Source of the DNA: Lentzea nigeriaca
Lineage (GTDB): Bacteria > Actinomycetota > Actinomycetes > Mycobacteriales > Pseudonocardiaceae
DNA: 64,000 nucleotides
Direction: 5' to 3'
NCBI RefSeq assembly: GCF_016907955.1
Contig: NZ_JAFBCX010000016.1
Span: 62,001 to 126,000, forward strand
A program made the translations under genes and the position numbers. This document shows, piece after piece, positions 16,753-26,000 of the stretch (position 1 is the stretch's first letter; each line of letters begins with the position of its first letter). The notes below the pieces were generated by a model. It searched no databases, was not told the DNA's origin, and saw only the letters and a program-made list of their open reading frames with translations.

Positions 16753-19123
16753 GCGAGAGCAGCACGGTGCTGGAACCGTGTCGGGGCTGGAGCTTCAGCA
16801 CCGTGCCGCCGAACGTGCCGGGCGCCGAGGAGAGGGACGCCCAGCCCGTCGCCTTGCCGCGCAGCTCCTCGACGGTCGACGCGGGCAGCGGCTTCCCGTC
16901 GATCACCACGCGCCGCACGCCGGCCGGCACCATCAGCTGCGACTCCTGTGGCGCGCCGGTGAGCCGGACGAGGAGGTGCTTGCCGAACGACTCGGCCTGG
17001 AGGTTGCCGAACCGGCCGTCGGCCGACGGCGAGACCAGCCAGCCCGCGCGGTCCTTGCGGTCCAGGTCGTTCACGTCCCACGGCTTCGACCAGATGTCCG
17101 GCGTGCGGAAGTTGAACGGCATCGCGGCGGACGCCCGCAGGTAGAGCGGGAACTCGTCCAAAGTGGACTCCCGCGTGATCGTCCGCCCGCCGGTCACCAG
17201 TGCACCGGAGAACAGGTCGATCCACTCGCCGCGAGGCAGCCACACGTCGACCGGCGTCGGCTTTCCCGCCGCACCGTCGGCCTCGGCCCTGTCCGCCGTC
17301 ACGGGAGCCGCGAGCAGGTCCGGCCCGACCATGAACTGCTGGTCGGCCTTCCACGCGGCCTCCTCGTGCGGATACCGGAAGGCCATCGCCTGGGTGATCG
17401 GCGTGCCGTCCTCCGAGGCGCGAACCGCCTGTGCGTACAGGTACGGGAACAGCTCGTAGTGCAGCACCGCGGCCCGCTTGAACCGGTCGAACGTCGTCGC
17501 GTCGTACACCCACGGCGTCGAGTTGCGGCCGGAGCTGCCGACCTGGAACACCGGTGTCACCGAGGACTGCTGCGCCCACCGCACGAACAACGACTCCGAC
17601 GGTCCGCCGCCGAGGTTGCGGTAGCCACCGATGTCCGAGCCGTGCACCGGGTGTCCGGAGATCCACGAGTTGATGCCCCGCCGGGTCGTGAGCCGCAGCC
17701 CGTCGAAACTCATGTCCGCGTCGGCCTGCCAGAACCCGTGCAGGAGCGTGGGCATGCCGTCGCCACCCGCGCGGAACAACGTCGTGTAGTTGTCGCCGTG
17801 CACCTTCCGCAGCGTCTTCACCACGGATTCGGCGTACAGCAACGGGTACTGGTTGTGGATCAGCGTGCCGGGCCCGCCGGCGAACGTCGTCTCCTCGAAG
17901 TTGTGCTCCTCGCCCCGGTCGCCCTTGACGAAGTTCACGCCCATCCGGAACACGGCTTCGAGCTTCGCCTCGTAGTGGGCGCGCGCCACCGGGTTCGTGA
18001 GGTCGATGTCCCACACGTTCGTGCGGTCCGACTGCGCGAACGAACCGGCCGGGTAGTCGTGCGGGCATTCCTTGCCGTCAGAGGTCTTGTTCAGGAACGG
18101 CGCCACCCACACGCCCATGTTCACGCCGCGGTCGTGCATCCAGTTGATCGTGCCCTGGGCGTCCGGGTACATCGTCTGGTCGAACTTCAACGCGCCGATG
18201 CACGCGTAGGTCGGCCGCGCGCCGACCGGGCCCTGCTCCCACGGGTTGTCGACCCACAGCGTGTTCAGGGGAACCCCGCGCGCCTGGAACTGCGTCACGT
18301 CCTCGACGACCTCGTCGGAGTGGTTGTACTTGTCCCGCCACTTCGTCAGCGCGAACTGCCGCGCGGGCGGAAGCGTGGGCGTGCCGACGCGCTGGAAGTA
18401 CGCCGAGTTGACGCGCGCCGGTGAGCCCGCGTAGACCTCGTAGTCGAGGCGGGAAGTCTTGAAGCACAACTGGATCCGGTCCGGCACACCGAACGTCACC
18501 GGGCACGGCGCGGGTTTGTCCGCGCAGTGGTCGTCGGCAAGGGCGCCGGGGAACGCCGTCCGCCCGATCGCCTTGGTGTCCGCGTAGACGCCGTAGCCCG
18601 CGCTGGAGATGAAGAACGTCGAAGGCGCGCCGTTCTTGTTGCACTTGCCGAAGTTCGAGGCGCCGACGAACACGGCCTTGTTCAGCAACACCTTCCGTTG
18701 CAGGTCGACGAACATCGTGTGCGCGCCACCGCCGAGGAAGTGCTCCTCCAGCGACCCGGTGAGGTTCGCCGACACCTGCGCGACCCCGGTGGAGGGCTCC
18801 AGCGTCCAGCCGACCCGCAGGCCGCGATCGGTCCGGGTGACGACCACGGAAGCGGTCCTGGACGCCTCCGTGGTCGCCACGACGTACCGGACGCCGCCGG
18901 GAACGCGTTTCTGCGCAACGACCTTCGTCAACGAGTGCTGCGTGCCGTCCGCGAGCCGGTAGAACGTCTCGCGCTGCCCGGTCAACGTCCGCCTGCCGTC
19001 CTGGAAGTCCAGCGCGAACGGGGAGTTCACCGCCTTCCACGACAGGCCCCGACCCGCCACCGCGACCGGCGAACCCGCGGAGAGCCCGGCGGTGATCAGC
19101 AACAACGCCAGCAGCAATCTCAT
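16745..19123 (-). CDS. GH31 family alpha-glycosidase, secreted
   Basis: Secreted retaining glycosidase of family 31 (alpha-xylosidase / alpha-glucosidase type), 792 residues. The ATG at 19123 overlaps the stop of the GH28 gene (ATGA); an open frame further upstream is only a shadow of GH28. A signal peptide (MRLLLALLLITAGLSAGSPV) is followed by an N-terminal beta domain, the barrel with LNTLWVDNPWEQGP (287-300), the nucleophile Asp402 in NFVKGDRGEE, acid/base Asp497 in HGSDIGGY, and C-terminal beta domains. Co-transcription with polygalacturonases suggests a side-chain-trimming role in plant-polymer degradation. Exact linkage specificity cannot be read. Confidence 0.9.
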   Translation of the reverse strand: MRLLLALLLITAGLSAGSPVAVAGRGLSWKAVNSPFALDFQDGRRTLTGQRETFYRLADGTQHSLTKVVAQKRVPGGVRYVVATTEASRTASVVVTRTDRGLRVGWTLEPSTGVAQVSANLTGSLEEHFLGGGAHTMFVDLQRKVLLNKAVFVGASNFGKCNKNGAPSTFFISSAGYGVYADTKAIGRTAFPGALADDHCADKPAPCPVTFGVPDRIQLCFKTSRLDYEVYAGSPARVNSAYFQRVGTPTLPPARQFALTKWRDKYNHSDEVVEDVTQFQARGVPLNTLWVDNPWEQGPVGARPTYACIGALKFDQTMYPDAQGTINWMHDRGVNMGVWVAPFLNKTSDGKECPHDYPAGSFAQSDRTNVWDIDLTNPVARAHYEAKLEAVFRMGVNFVKGDRGEEHNFEETTFAGGPGTLIHNQYPLLYAESVVKTLRKVHGDNYTTLFRAGGDGMPTLLHGFWQADADMSFDGLRLTTRRGINSWISGHPVHGSDIGGYRNLGGGPSESLFVRWAQQSSVTPVFQVGSSGRNSTPWVYDATTFDRFKRAAVLHYELFPYLYAQAVRASEDGTPITQAMAFRYPHEEAAWKADQQFMVGPDLLAAPVTADRAEADGAAGKPTPVDVWLPRGEWIDLFSGALVTGGRTITRESTLDEFPLYLRASAAMPFNFRTPDIWSKPWDVNDLDRKDRAGWLVSPSADGRFGNLQAESFGKHLLVRLTGAPQESQLMVPAGVRRVVIDGKPLPASTVEELRGKATGWASLSSAPGTFGGTVLKLQPRHGSSTVLLSLS

Positions 19124-20508
19124 GCCGGAACCACCCCGTTGATCGTGGTGCTGCGGAACTGGAGGTTGTCGGTGTTCTCGATCAGGTTCGGTTCGGTGAT
19201 CGAGGTGAACGCCGAGTTCGAGATCAGCACGTTCCTGATGTGCGACTGCGGGAAGCCGCGGAACGCCGCCGCGACCCGCCCGCCGTTGATCCGCATCCTG
19301 TCGACGGTCACGTTGTCGATCCTCGGGAAGAAGCCTTTGGTGCCACCGTTCTGGTAGTACATCGACACGAAGAGGATCTCGCGTTCGACGTTCTGCCCGT
19401 ACACGTTGCGCAGGTGCACGCCGTCGATCACACCGCCGCGGTCGGAGTTGGTCTTGATGTAGAGCGCGTGCTTCACCGGGTAGCGGCCGGGGAAGTCGGG
19501 GGCGTTGATCTCGCAGTCGCGGCAGAACACCTTCGAGACACCGCCGGACATCTCGCTGCCGATCGTGATCCCGCCCCACCGGCCGGAGAACTTGCAGCGC
19601 TCCACCACGATGTGGGTGGACGGGATGCCGACCCGCCGTCCGTCGGCATCCCGTCCTGACTTCACCACGACGCAGTCGTCGTTGGTGTTGAACCTGGAGT
19701 CGTGCACGTGCGCGTACGACGACGAGTCGAGGTCGACGCCGTCGCCCTGCGAGTTCGTCGAGTAGATCTCGACCCTGCGCACGGTGATGTTCTGCGAGAA
19801 CACGAAGTGCAGCGACCACATCGCCGGGTTGCGGATCAGCACGTCCTCGACGAGGAGGTTCCGGCAGCGGAAGAACTGGATCATGTTCGGGCGCAGGTTC
19901 CTGCCTACGCCCATGATCCGCTCTTCGACGGGCACACCGTCCTCGCCCATCTGCCGCAGCAACGGGGTGGCGCCGGCCCGCCACTCGGGCCACGGGCCGT
20001 TGGTCGCGTCACCGTCGATCGTGCCGCGACCGGTGATGGCGATGTTCTTCTGCTCGAACGCGTAGATGAACGGCTGGTAGTTGTAGCAGAGCGTGCCCTC
20101 CCAGCGGGTCAGCACGAGCGGCAGGTAGTCGCCGGGATCGGTGGAGAACCTGATCGTGGCGCCCTCGCTGACGTGGAGCTCCACATTGGACAGCAGCCTG
20201 ATGCCGCCGGTGAGGAACGTGCCCGCGGGAACGACGACACGTCCCCCACCGGCCTGATGGCACGCCGTGATCGCGCGATAGAACGCCTCGGTGTTCTTGG
20301 TGAGGCCGTCACCCTTCGCGCCGTACGCGGTGACGTCGTGGTCCTTCCTGCGGAAACGTGGCGTGCAGATGCGTGCCAGGATCAGCGGCACCTCCCGCCA
20401 CGGGTCCCGGGCATGAGCGGGATCGGCGGCCGCCACGCCTGCGGGGAGCAGGAGACCAGCGGCCGTCAGGCCGGACACGCGCGCGAAATCACGACGTGAC
20501 AAGGACAC
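19120..20508 (-). CDS. GH28 polygalacturonase-like pectinase, Tat-exported
   Basis: Right-handed beta-helix glycoside hydrolase of family 28, 462 residues, cleaving galacturonan or rhamnogalacturonan. The Tat signal MSLSRRDFARVSGLTAAGLL is followed by the family opening DVTAYGAKGDGLTKNTEAF. Catalytic blocks are GDGVDLDSSSYAHV (first Asp), TNDDCVVVKSG (the paired Asp), TIGSEMSGGVSKVF in place of the usual GHG loop, and LYIKTNSDRGG (Arg/Lys block). It lies nine bases downstream of a second GH28 gene and overlaps the following GH31 gene by four bases, so the three form an operon. Confidence 0.92.
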   Translation of the reverse strand: MSLSRRDFARVSGLTAAGLLLPAGVAAADPAHARDPWREVPLILARICTPRFRRKDHDVTAYGAKGDGLTKNTEAFYRAITACHQAGGGRVVVPAGTFLTGGIRLLSNVELHVSEGATIRFSTDPGDYLPLVLTRWEGTLCYNYQPFIYAFEQKNIAITGRGTIDGDATNGPWPEWRAGATPLLRQMGEDGVPVEERIMGVGRNLRPNMIQFFRCRNLLVEDVLIRNPAMWSLHFVFSQNITVRRVEIYSTNSQGDGVDLDSSSYAHVHDSRFNTNDDCVVVKSGRDADGRRVGIPSTHIVVERCKFSGRWGGITIGSEMSGGVSKVFCRDCEINAPDFPGRYPVKHALYIKTNSDRGGVIDGVHLRNVYGQNVEREILFVSMYYQNGGTKGFFPRIDNVTVDRMRINGGRVAAAFRGFPQSHIRNVLISNSAFTSITEPNLIENTDNLQFRSTTINGVVPA

Positions 20509-20517
20509 GGGATTCCC

Positions 20518-21942
20518 TCAGGCCTTCTTGCCGTTGATGGTGACGTTCGTGAACGTGGTGCCGTCCGCGTTCTTGACGCTGGGCTTGGCGGTCGTCACGT
20601 CGGTGAAGGCGCTGTTGGAGATGGCCACGTTCCGGATGTGCGACTCGGCCAGGCCGTCGAGCGTGACCGCCGTCTTCTTGACCCCGTTGACGGTGAAGCC
20701 GTCGGCGGTGATGTTCTGCACCCTCGGGTTCACGATCGGGCCGTAGCCGGGGCCGGTGAGGCTGTAGTTCAGCGTCACCATGATCGCCTCGCGGTCGACG
20801 TCGGACGCCTTGATCCGCCGGGCGTGGATGTTCTCCACGGTGCCGCCGCGCCGCTTGTTCGTCTTGATGTACAGCACGTGGAACGGTTTGTAGGACGAGC
20901 CCTTCTTGACCGTGCAGTCCTGGAAGAACACGTTCCGCACGCCACCGGACATCTCGCTGCCGACCGTCAACGCACCCCAGCGGCCCTCGAACGAGCAGTT
21001 CTCGATGACGATGTTCTCGCTCGCCACACCGACCCGGCGGCCGTCGACGTCGCGGCCCGCCTTGATGGCGATGCCGTCGTCACCGCAGTCGAACCGGCAG
21101 CCGGTGATATGGACGTACTGCGAGGCCTCGGGATCGCAGCCGTCGACCATGCCGCCGCGGCTGTAGACGAAGATGTCGCGGATCGTCACGTTGTCGCACA
21201 GCACCGGGTGCACGTTCCACATCGCCGAGTTCCGCAGCCGCACGCCCTCGACGAGGACGTTCCTGCACTCGTAGAGCGTGATCATGTTCGGCTTGAGGTA
21301 GTGGCCCATGCCGAACTTCCGCTCCGTCACCGGCTTGTTGTCCACCGCCCACTTCTGCAGCTGCTCCCAGTCGGGCTGCCGTTTGCCGTCGTAGTCGAAC
21401 CACGGGCCGGACGGGCCCTGGCCGTCGATCAGGCCGGGGCCGGTGATCGCGATGTTCTCGGCCTTGCGGGCGTAGATGAACGACGAGAAGTTCATGCACT
21501 CGATGCCCTGCCACCGCGTGAAGACCAGCGGGTAGTCCTTGGGATCGGTGGAGAACTTGATGGTGGCGCCTTCCGAGACGACGAGGTTCACGTTGCTCAG
21601 CAACGTGATCGCGCCGGTCAGGAAGCTGCCCTTCGGCACGACGACGTGGCCGCCACCCGCCTTGTTGCAGGCCTCGATGGCCTTCCGGAACGCCTCGGTG
21701 CTCTTGGTCTTGCCGTCGCCGACCGCGCCGTAGGCCGTGATGTCGAACCTGGCGCTGGGGAACGTGGGCGGGACGATCTTGGCGAGGATCGCCGGCACCT
21801 GGTCCCACGGCGACTCGGCCATCGGGATCGCCGTGTGGTCCTGCGCCGACGCGACCGGCGTGGACAGGAAAGACCCCGGCAACATCGTGACACCAGCGGT
21901 GACACCGGCGACTTTGAGGAAGTCGCGGCGGGTGGGCTCCAT
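20518..21942 (-). CDS. GH28 polygalacturonase-like pectinase, Tat-exported (paralogue)
   Basis: Second family 28 enzyme, 474 residues, first gene of the pectinase operon. The ATG at 21942 is preferred over one 33 bases upstream because AAAGGA precedes it and MEPTRRDFLKVAGVTAGVTM is a complete Tat signal. Mature blocks are DITAYGAVGDGKTKSTEAFR, VDGCDPEASQYVHI, CGDDGIAIKAGRDVDG, TVGSEMSGGVRNVFF and LYIKTNKRRGG, all with the expected Asp and Lys/Arg residues. It shares blocks and layout with the downstream GH28, suggesting tandem duplication and divergence. Two palindromes just upstream may be operators. Confidence 0.92.
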   Translation of the reverse strand: MEPTRRDFLKVAGVTAGVTMLPGSFLSTPVASAQDHTAIPMAESPWDQVPAILAKIVPPTFPSARFDITAYGAVGDGKTKSTEAFRKAIEACNKAGGGHVVVPKGSFLTGAITLLSNVNLVVSEGATIKFSTDPKDYPLVFTRWQGIECMNFSSFIYARKAENIAITGPGLIDGQGPSGPWFDYDGKRQPDWEQLQKWAVDNKPVTERKFGMGHYLKPNMITLYECRNVLVEGVRLRNSAMWNVHPVLCDNVTIRDIFVYSRGGMVDGCDPEASQYVHITGCRFDCGDDGIAIKAGRDVDGRRVGVASENIVIENCSFEGRWGALTVGSEMSGGVRNVFFQDCTVKKGSSYKPFHVLYIKTNKRRGGTVENIHARRIKASDVDREAIMVTLNYSLTGPGYGPIVNPRVQNITADGFTVNGVKKTAVTLDGLAESHIRNVAISNSAFTDVTTAKPSVKNADGTTFTNVTINGKKA

Positions 21943-21954
21943 CGGCCGTCCTTT

Positions 21955-21966
21955 CGCACGCGTGCG
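21955..21966. promoter_or_regulatory. CG-centred 12-base palindrome before GH28 operon
   Basis: CGCACGCGTGCG, a perfect palindrome with a central CG as in many LacI-type operators, only 13 bases ahead of the GH28 start. Could act as an operator or simply be a GC-rich chance palindrome. Confidence 0.4.
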
Positions 21967-21999
21967 TTGGTACAACTGCCAGCGGCGGCGGCGGATGAG

Positions 22000-22016
22000 A
22001 AGGTTGTGTAAACCTT
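22000..22016. promoter_or_regulatory. AAGGTT-N5-AACCTT palindrome before GH28 operon
   Basis: Perfect 6-5-6 inverted repeat (AAGGTTGTGTAAACCTT) in the AT-richest part of the divergent region between the GH28 operon and the TrmB/LuxR-type regulator at 22086. A plausible regulator site for either gene. Confidence 0.45.
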
Positions 22017-22085
22017 TTCAACCGATGTCTACACCTCGTTCCGGCCCCGCGTCAACGGCTGCCCGAAGTCGGCATACTGGCTTGC

Positions 22086-23048
22086 GTGCTCGGATTGCGG
22101 CCGGCGGAACTCACGGTCTACGAGACGCTCGTGGACTCGTACCAACTCGGTGTGACGGAGCTTTGTCTTGCGACAGAACTGGCTGAACGGACGGTGCGTG
22201 CCGCGCTGAGGTCGTTGACCGAGCTCGGGTTCGTCCACCAGGTCAACGGGCTGCAGACGGCGGTGGCGCCGGATGTCGCGCTGGCGACGTACTTCCTGCG
22301 GCGGGAGGACGATCTGCGGCGCGACCGGTTGCTGGCCGGGGAGCTGCAGGTGCGGTACGAACGCGCGGCCGGTGTGCGCGCTCCCGCCGACCTCGTCGAG
22401 GTGGTGCACGGGGCGGAGGCGATCTCACGCCGCGTCGACCAGGTGATGCGCACCGCCCGGCGCGAGGTCTGCTTCGTCGACAAACCGCCGTACGCCAAGG
22501 CGCCCACGTCGTTGCACCCCGTCGAGGAGGAGCTGCTGAACCGGGGTGTGCGGTTCCGCGGCATCTACGAGCGCCAGGCCCTGGAGATGCACGACCTGCG
22601 CGCCGACTTGGAAATGGGGTTGTCGCTGGGGGAGGAGGCGCGGGTCGTCGCAGAGGCGCCCACGAAGATGATCCTCGCCGACGGGCACCTGGGGCTGATC
22701 CCGTTGCACAGCACGGAGACGACGCTGGAGAGCGCGGTGATCGTGCACCGGTCGGCGTTGCTGGACTCGCTCGGAGCCCTGTTCGCGCGGCTGTGGGAGG
22801 GGGCGGTGCCGCTGTCGTTGCCCGGCCAGCCGACCAGCAACGAGATCTCGATCGCGGACGCGCGGCTGCTGGCGCTGCTCGCGACCGGGCTGCCGGATCG
22901 CAGCATCGCGAAACAGCTCGGGCTGAGCTATCGGACGTTCCAGCGGCGCCTGCACCGGTTGATGACGGAGCTGGGCGCGCAGACCCGTTTCCAGGCGGGT
23001 CTGCGCGCTGCGGCTCGAGGCGCGAGTTCCCTGCTACCTCCGCGTTAG
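22086..23048 (+). CDS. TrmB-like / LuxR-type helix-turn-helix regulator
   Basis: Regulator of 320 residues with two DNA-binding-type ends. The N-terminal 60 residues form a TrmB-like winged helix (ELTVYETLVDSYQLGVTELC; ERTVRAALRSLTELGFVHQV). The middle (about 100-235) is a PLD-like/TrmB-associated sensor region, and the C-terminus is a LuxR-type HTH (LLATGLPDRSIAKQLGLSYR then TFQRRLHRLMTELGAQTRFQ). The GTG at 22086 starts right at the conserved domain. It diverges from the GH28 operon and runs tail-to-tail with a subtilase gene (three bases between the stops). In actinomycetes such regulators often sit beside exported peptidases. Confidence 0.82.
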   Translation: MLGLRPAELTVYETLVDSYQLGVTELCLATELAERTVRAALRSLTELGFVHQVNGLQTAVAPDVALATYFLRREDDLRRDRLLAGELQVRYERAAGVRAPADLVEVVHGAEAISRRVDQVMRTARREVCFVDKPPYAKAPTSLHPVEEELLNRGVRFRGIYERQALEMHDLRADLEMGLSLGEEARVVAEAPTKMILADGHLGLIPLHSTETTLESAVIVHRSALLDSLGALFARLWEGAVPLSLPGQPTSNEISIADARLLALLATGLPDRSIAKQLGLSYRTFQRRLHRLMTELGAQTRFQAGLRAAARGASSLLPPR

Positions 23049-23051
23049 GGC

Positions 23052-26000
23052 CTAACCGCCGGAGTGAGTCCGGAACGCCTTCTGCATCGTCTGCGTGACC
23101 GTGTTCCCCGCGCCGTCCCTGGCCTCGGTGCGCAGCCAGACGTCGCCGCTGGGGTTGTCGACGGTGACCTGCCAGCGGTCGCCGCTCGGCTCGACCGCCG
23201 CCTGCCGCCACGTCTTGCCGTCGTCCGCCGACCACTGCACCTTCACCAGCGTCACGGGTGCGCCGGTGGAGGACGCGCGGACGTGGTAGACGAACGGTTT
23301 GCCTGCCGGTGCGGAGTTCATGAGGTCGAGCGGCAGGTCGTGGCGGAGCCGGATGAGCGGCTGGAACTGGCACGTCGCCTGGCCGCCGTGGCACGAGTAG
23401 CCGAGCGGAGGCGGGTTCTGCGAGCGGAAGGACTGGAAGGTCCAGGTGGTCTCGGTGCGCGGGGCGAGCGTGAACAGCACCGGGTTGATCGCACCCGCCA
23501 CCGCTCCCGGTGCCTGCGTCTCAACGGTTTCGAGGCGGTAGGAGGCCTTCTCCGGGACCATCTGGAACGTCGGGTAGAACGCCAGCGGTTCCTGGCTGGA
23601 GGGGATCTCCGTGTCGCCGCGGAACAGCCTGACCTTGGTCGTCGTGAAGAACTTGCTGTTCTGGTAAGGGTTCGTGTAGTGGCCGGGCGTGCCGTCGGTC
23701 CACTGCAGCGCCGGGACGAACGTGTCGCCGGCCCGGCAGTTCGAGCACAGCTGCCGCCACGCGCCGCCCGCGGCCGGGTAGCGGGCCGGGTGGTCGGACT
23801 GCAGCTCGATCGCCGTGCTGTGCATCGGTCCGGCGAACCACCGCTCGGTGGCGGGTGCGGCGCCCTCGCGGAACACGTTCTCCTGGAACATGGTCATGGC
23901 GGCGCGCTGGCCCCTGGCGTCGAGGCCGCTCAGCGTCACGTGCCGCTTCCACACGATCCTGTCGTCGCCGGGCCCGATGTACTCGGTCCACGCGGCGGGC
24001 GGGGTGAACGTGGTGCCGCGCAGGATCATCGACTGCCACAGGCCGGTCGGGAACGGGTACCACGTCTTCTGCACGGTCAGACCGGGTTTGTCGGCGTGGT
24101 ACGAGGTTTGGCGCTTGACGAGCTTCGCCGGGTCGACGGTCCTGCGGTGGTCGGCCGGAATTCCGTTGGCGTCGAGGTAACTCAGGTTGAACACGGCCTC
24201 GGGGCCGTGCCTGATGCTGAGCTTCAGCGCCGTCTGCCTGGCGAGGAACTCGCCGTCGGTGTTGCTGACGCCCAAGGCCGGCAGCGCCGCGCTGGACAGC
24301 CCGGTGAGCGCGAGCGCGCCAGGTAAGTCCACATAGGACAGGATCGCCTTCTTGCCCGCCTGTGCCGCCGCGGTCGCGGCGGTGTTCGCCGCCTTCACCA
24401 TGTTGGCCGGGGTGTCGGGCTTGATCTTCACGAGTGCCGTGTCGCCGCCGACGGTCAGGTCGCGGTCACCCGCCCACTTCGCGGACAGCACTGCCACGTC
24501 GCCGTCTGTGCCCAGCGTCCTGCCACCTGTCGTCGCGGTGACCGTCGAGGTCTGCAGGGTCACGTTGTCCTGCAACGAGATCGCGCCTTTCTTCGCCGCG
24601 ACGGCGGGAGTGGCGCGGATTTCCCACGGTGCCGTGCCGAGGACGGCGGCCGTCTCGATGATCAACGGTTGCTTCTCGCCGTCCGCGGGCAGTGCGCGGC
24701 GCATCGTCACGGTGCGGTCGCGCAGTTCGGCAGGACCGGGTGGCACGACCTCGATCGGAACCGTCTTCTGCCCGTCGAGCGAGACCTCGGAAGCACCCGT
24801 GACGGTGAGCTCCGGCGCGGCGAGGGCGGACCAGCGGCGCACACCGGCCGTGTTCTCGGTCGCCCACGAGATCGCGGAATAGCGGCCGCTCGGCACGTTC
24901 GCGACGCCTTCGCCGTTGACGACCTCGAAGTAGTAGCTGACGATCTCGTCGAACGGGTCGTTGACGTCATCGCCGCCGTTGGAGTCGTCGATCAGCTGAC
25001 CCATCGCCGGTGCCGGTGGGCGCCCGGCGGTGTCACGCACGTGCACCGACACCGGGAACGTCTGCGGTGCCTCGTAAACGCTGACGGGCGTGCGCAGACT
25101 GACTCCGGTCGCGGTGGCCGTGACGACGCCGCCGTACACGCCGGCGGCGCCGACCTCGGGATCGAGGGTCAGCACGGCCGATGCCTTGCCGTTGGCCGGA
25201 ACGGTGAGTGTTGTGGTGCTGAGCTTGAACCCGGTCGTCGACTTCCCGTCCCAGCCCTTGATGGCCGGGGTGAGGTCGAGGGTGAGCGGGGTGGCCGAGT
25301 CGTTGACGTACTGGAGTTCCCTGGTCAGCACGCCGCGTGCGCCACGGTCGTAGCGGCCGAAGCTCGCCGACGCGGTGGCGGTGACGCCCTGCTTGATCGC
25401 CCTGGCCACGTCGAGCCGTCCTGCTCCCTGTTCGTACCACGGCATTCCGATGTCGGCCGCGCTCGTGACGAGTGCGTTCTTCAACGTCTGCGCGGTCCAG
25501 TCCGGGTGCTGCTGGGCGAGCAGCGCGGCCGCGCCCGCGACGTGCGGAGTGGCCATCGACGTGCCCGACGCTGCGGTGTAGGTGTCGCTCACGGGAGCGC
25601 CCATGTTCGTGCCCGCCGCCCTCGCCGCCACGACACCGACACCGGGCGCGTTGATCTCGGGCTTCGCCAGCGCGTCGCCGATGCGTGGTCCGGTGCTGCT
25701 GAACGGGGCGAGCTTGTTCTGGCGGTCGACCGCGCCGACGGTGAGCGCCGAGGTGGCGGCACCAGGGGCGGTGACCGAGCGGCCTGCCGGGCCGTTGTTG
25801 CCCGCCGCCACCACGAACAGCACGCCGGTCTCGGCGGACAGCCTGTCGACCAGCGTGCTCAGCTCGTCCGTGCCGTCGGTGACCTCGCCGCCCAGACTGA
25901 GGTTGACGATCCTCGCGCCGGAGCGGGCCGCCCACTCGATGCCCGCGAGCACCTGGGACGTGTCGGCCTCGCCGGCACCGTTGAACACCTTGGCGATCAC

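Noticed and set aside
19124-19993. Upstream extension of the GH31 frame by about 290 codons
   Set aside because: The extension is Arg/Pro-rich and lies inside the GH28 gene; the ATGA overlap and signal peptide at 19123 fix the start.
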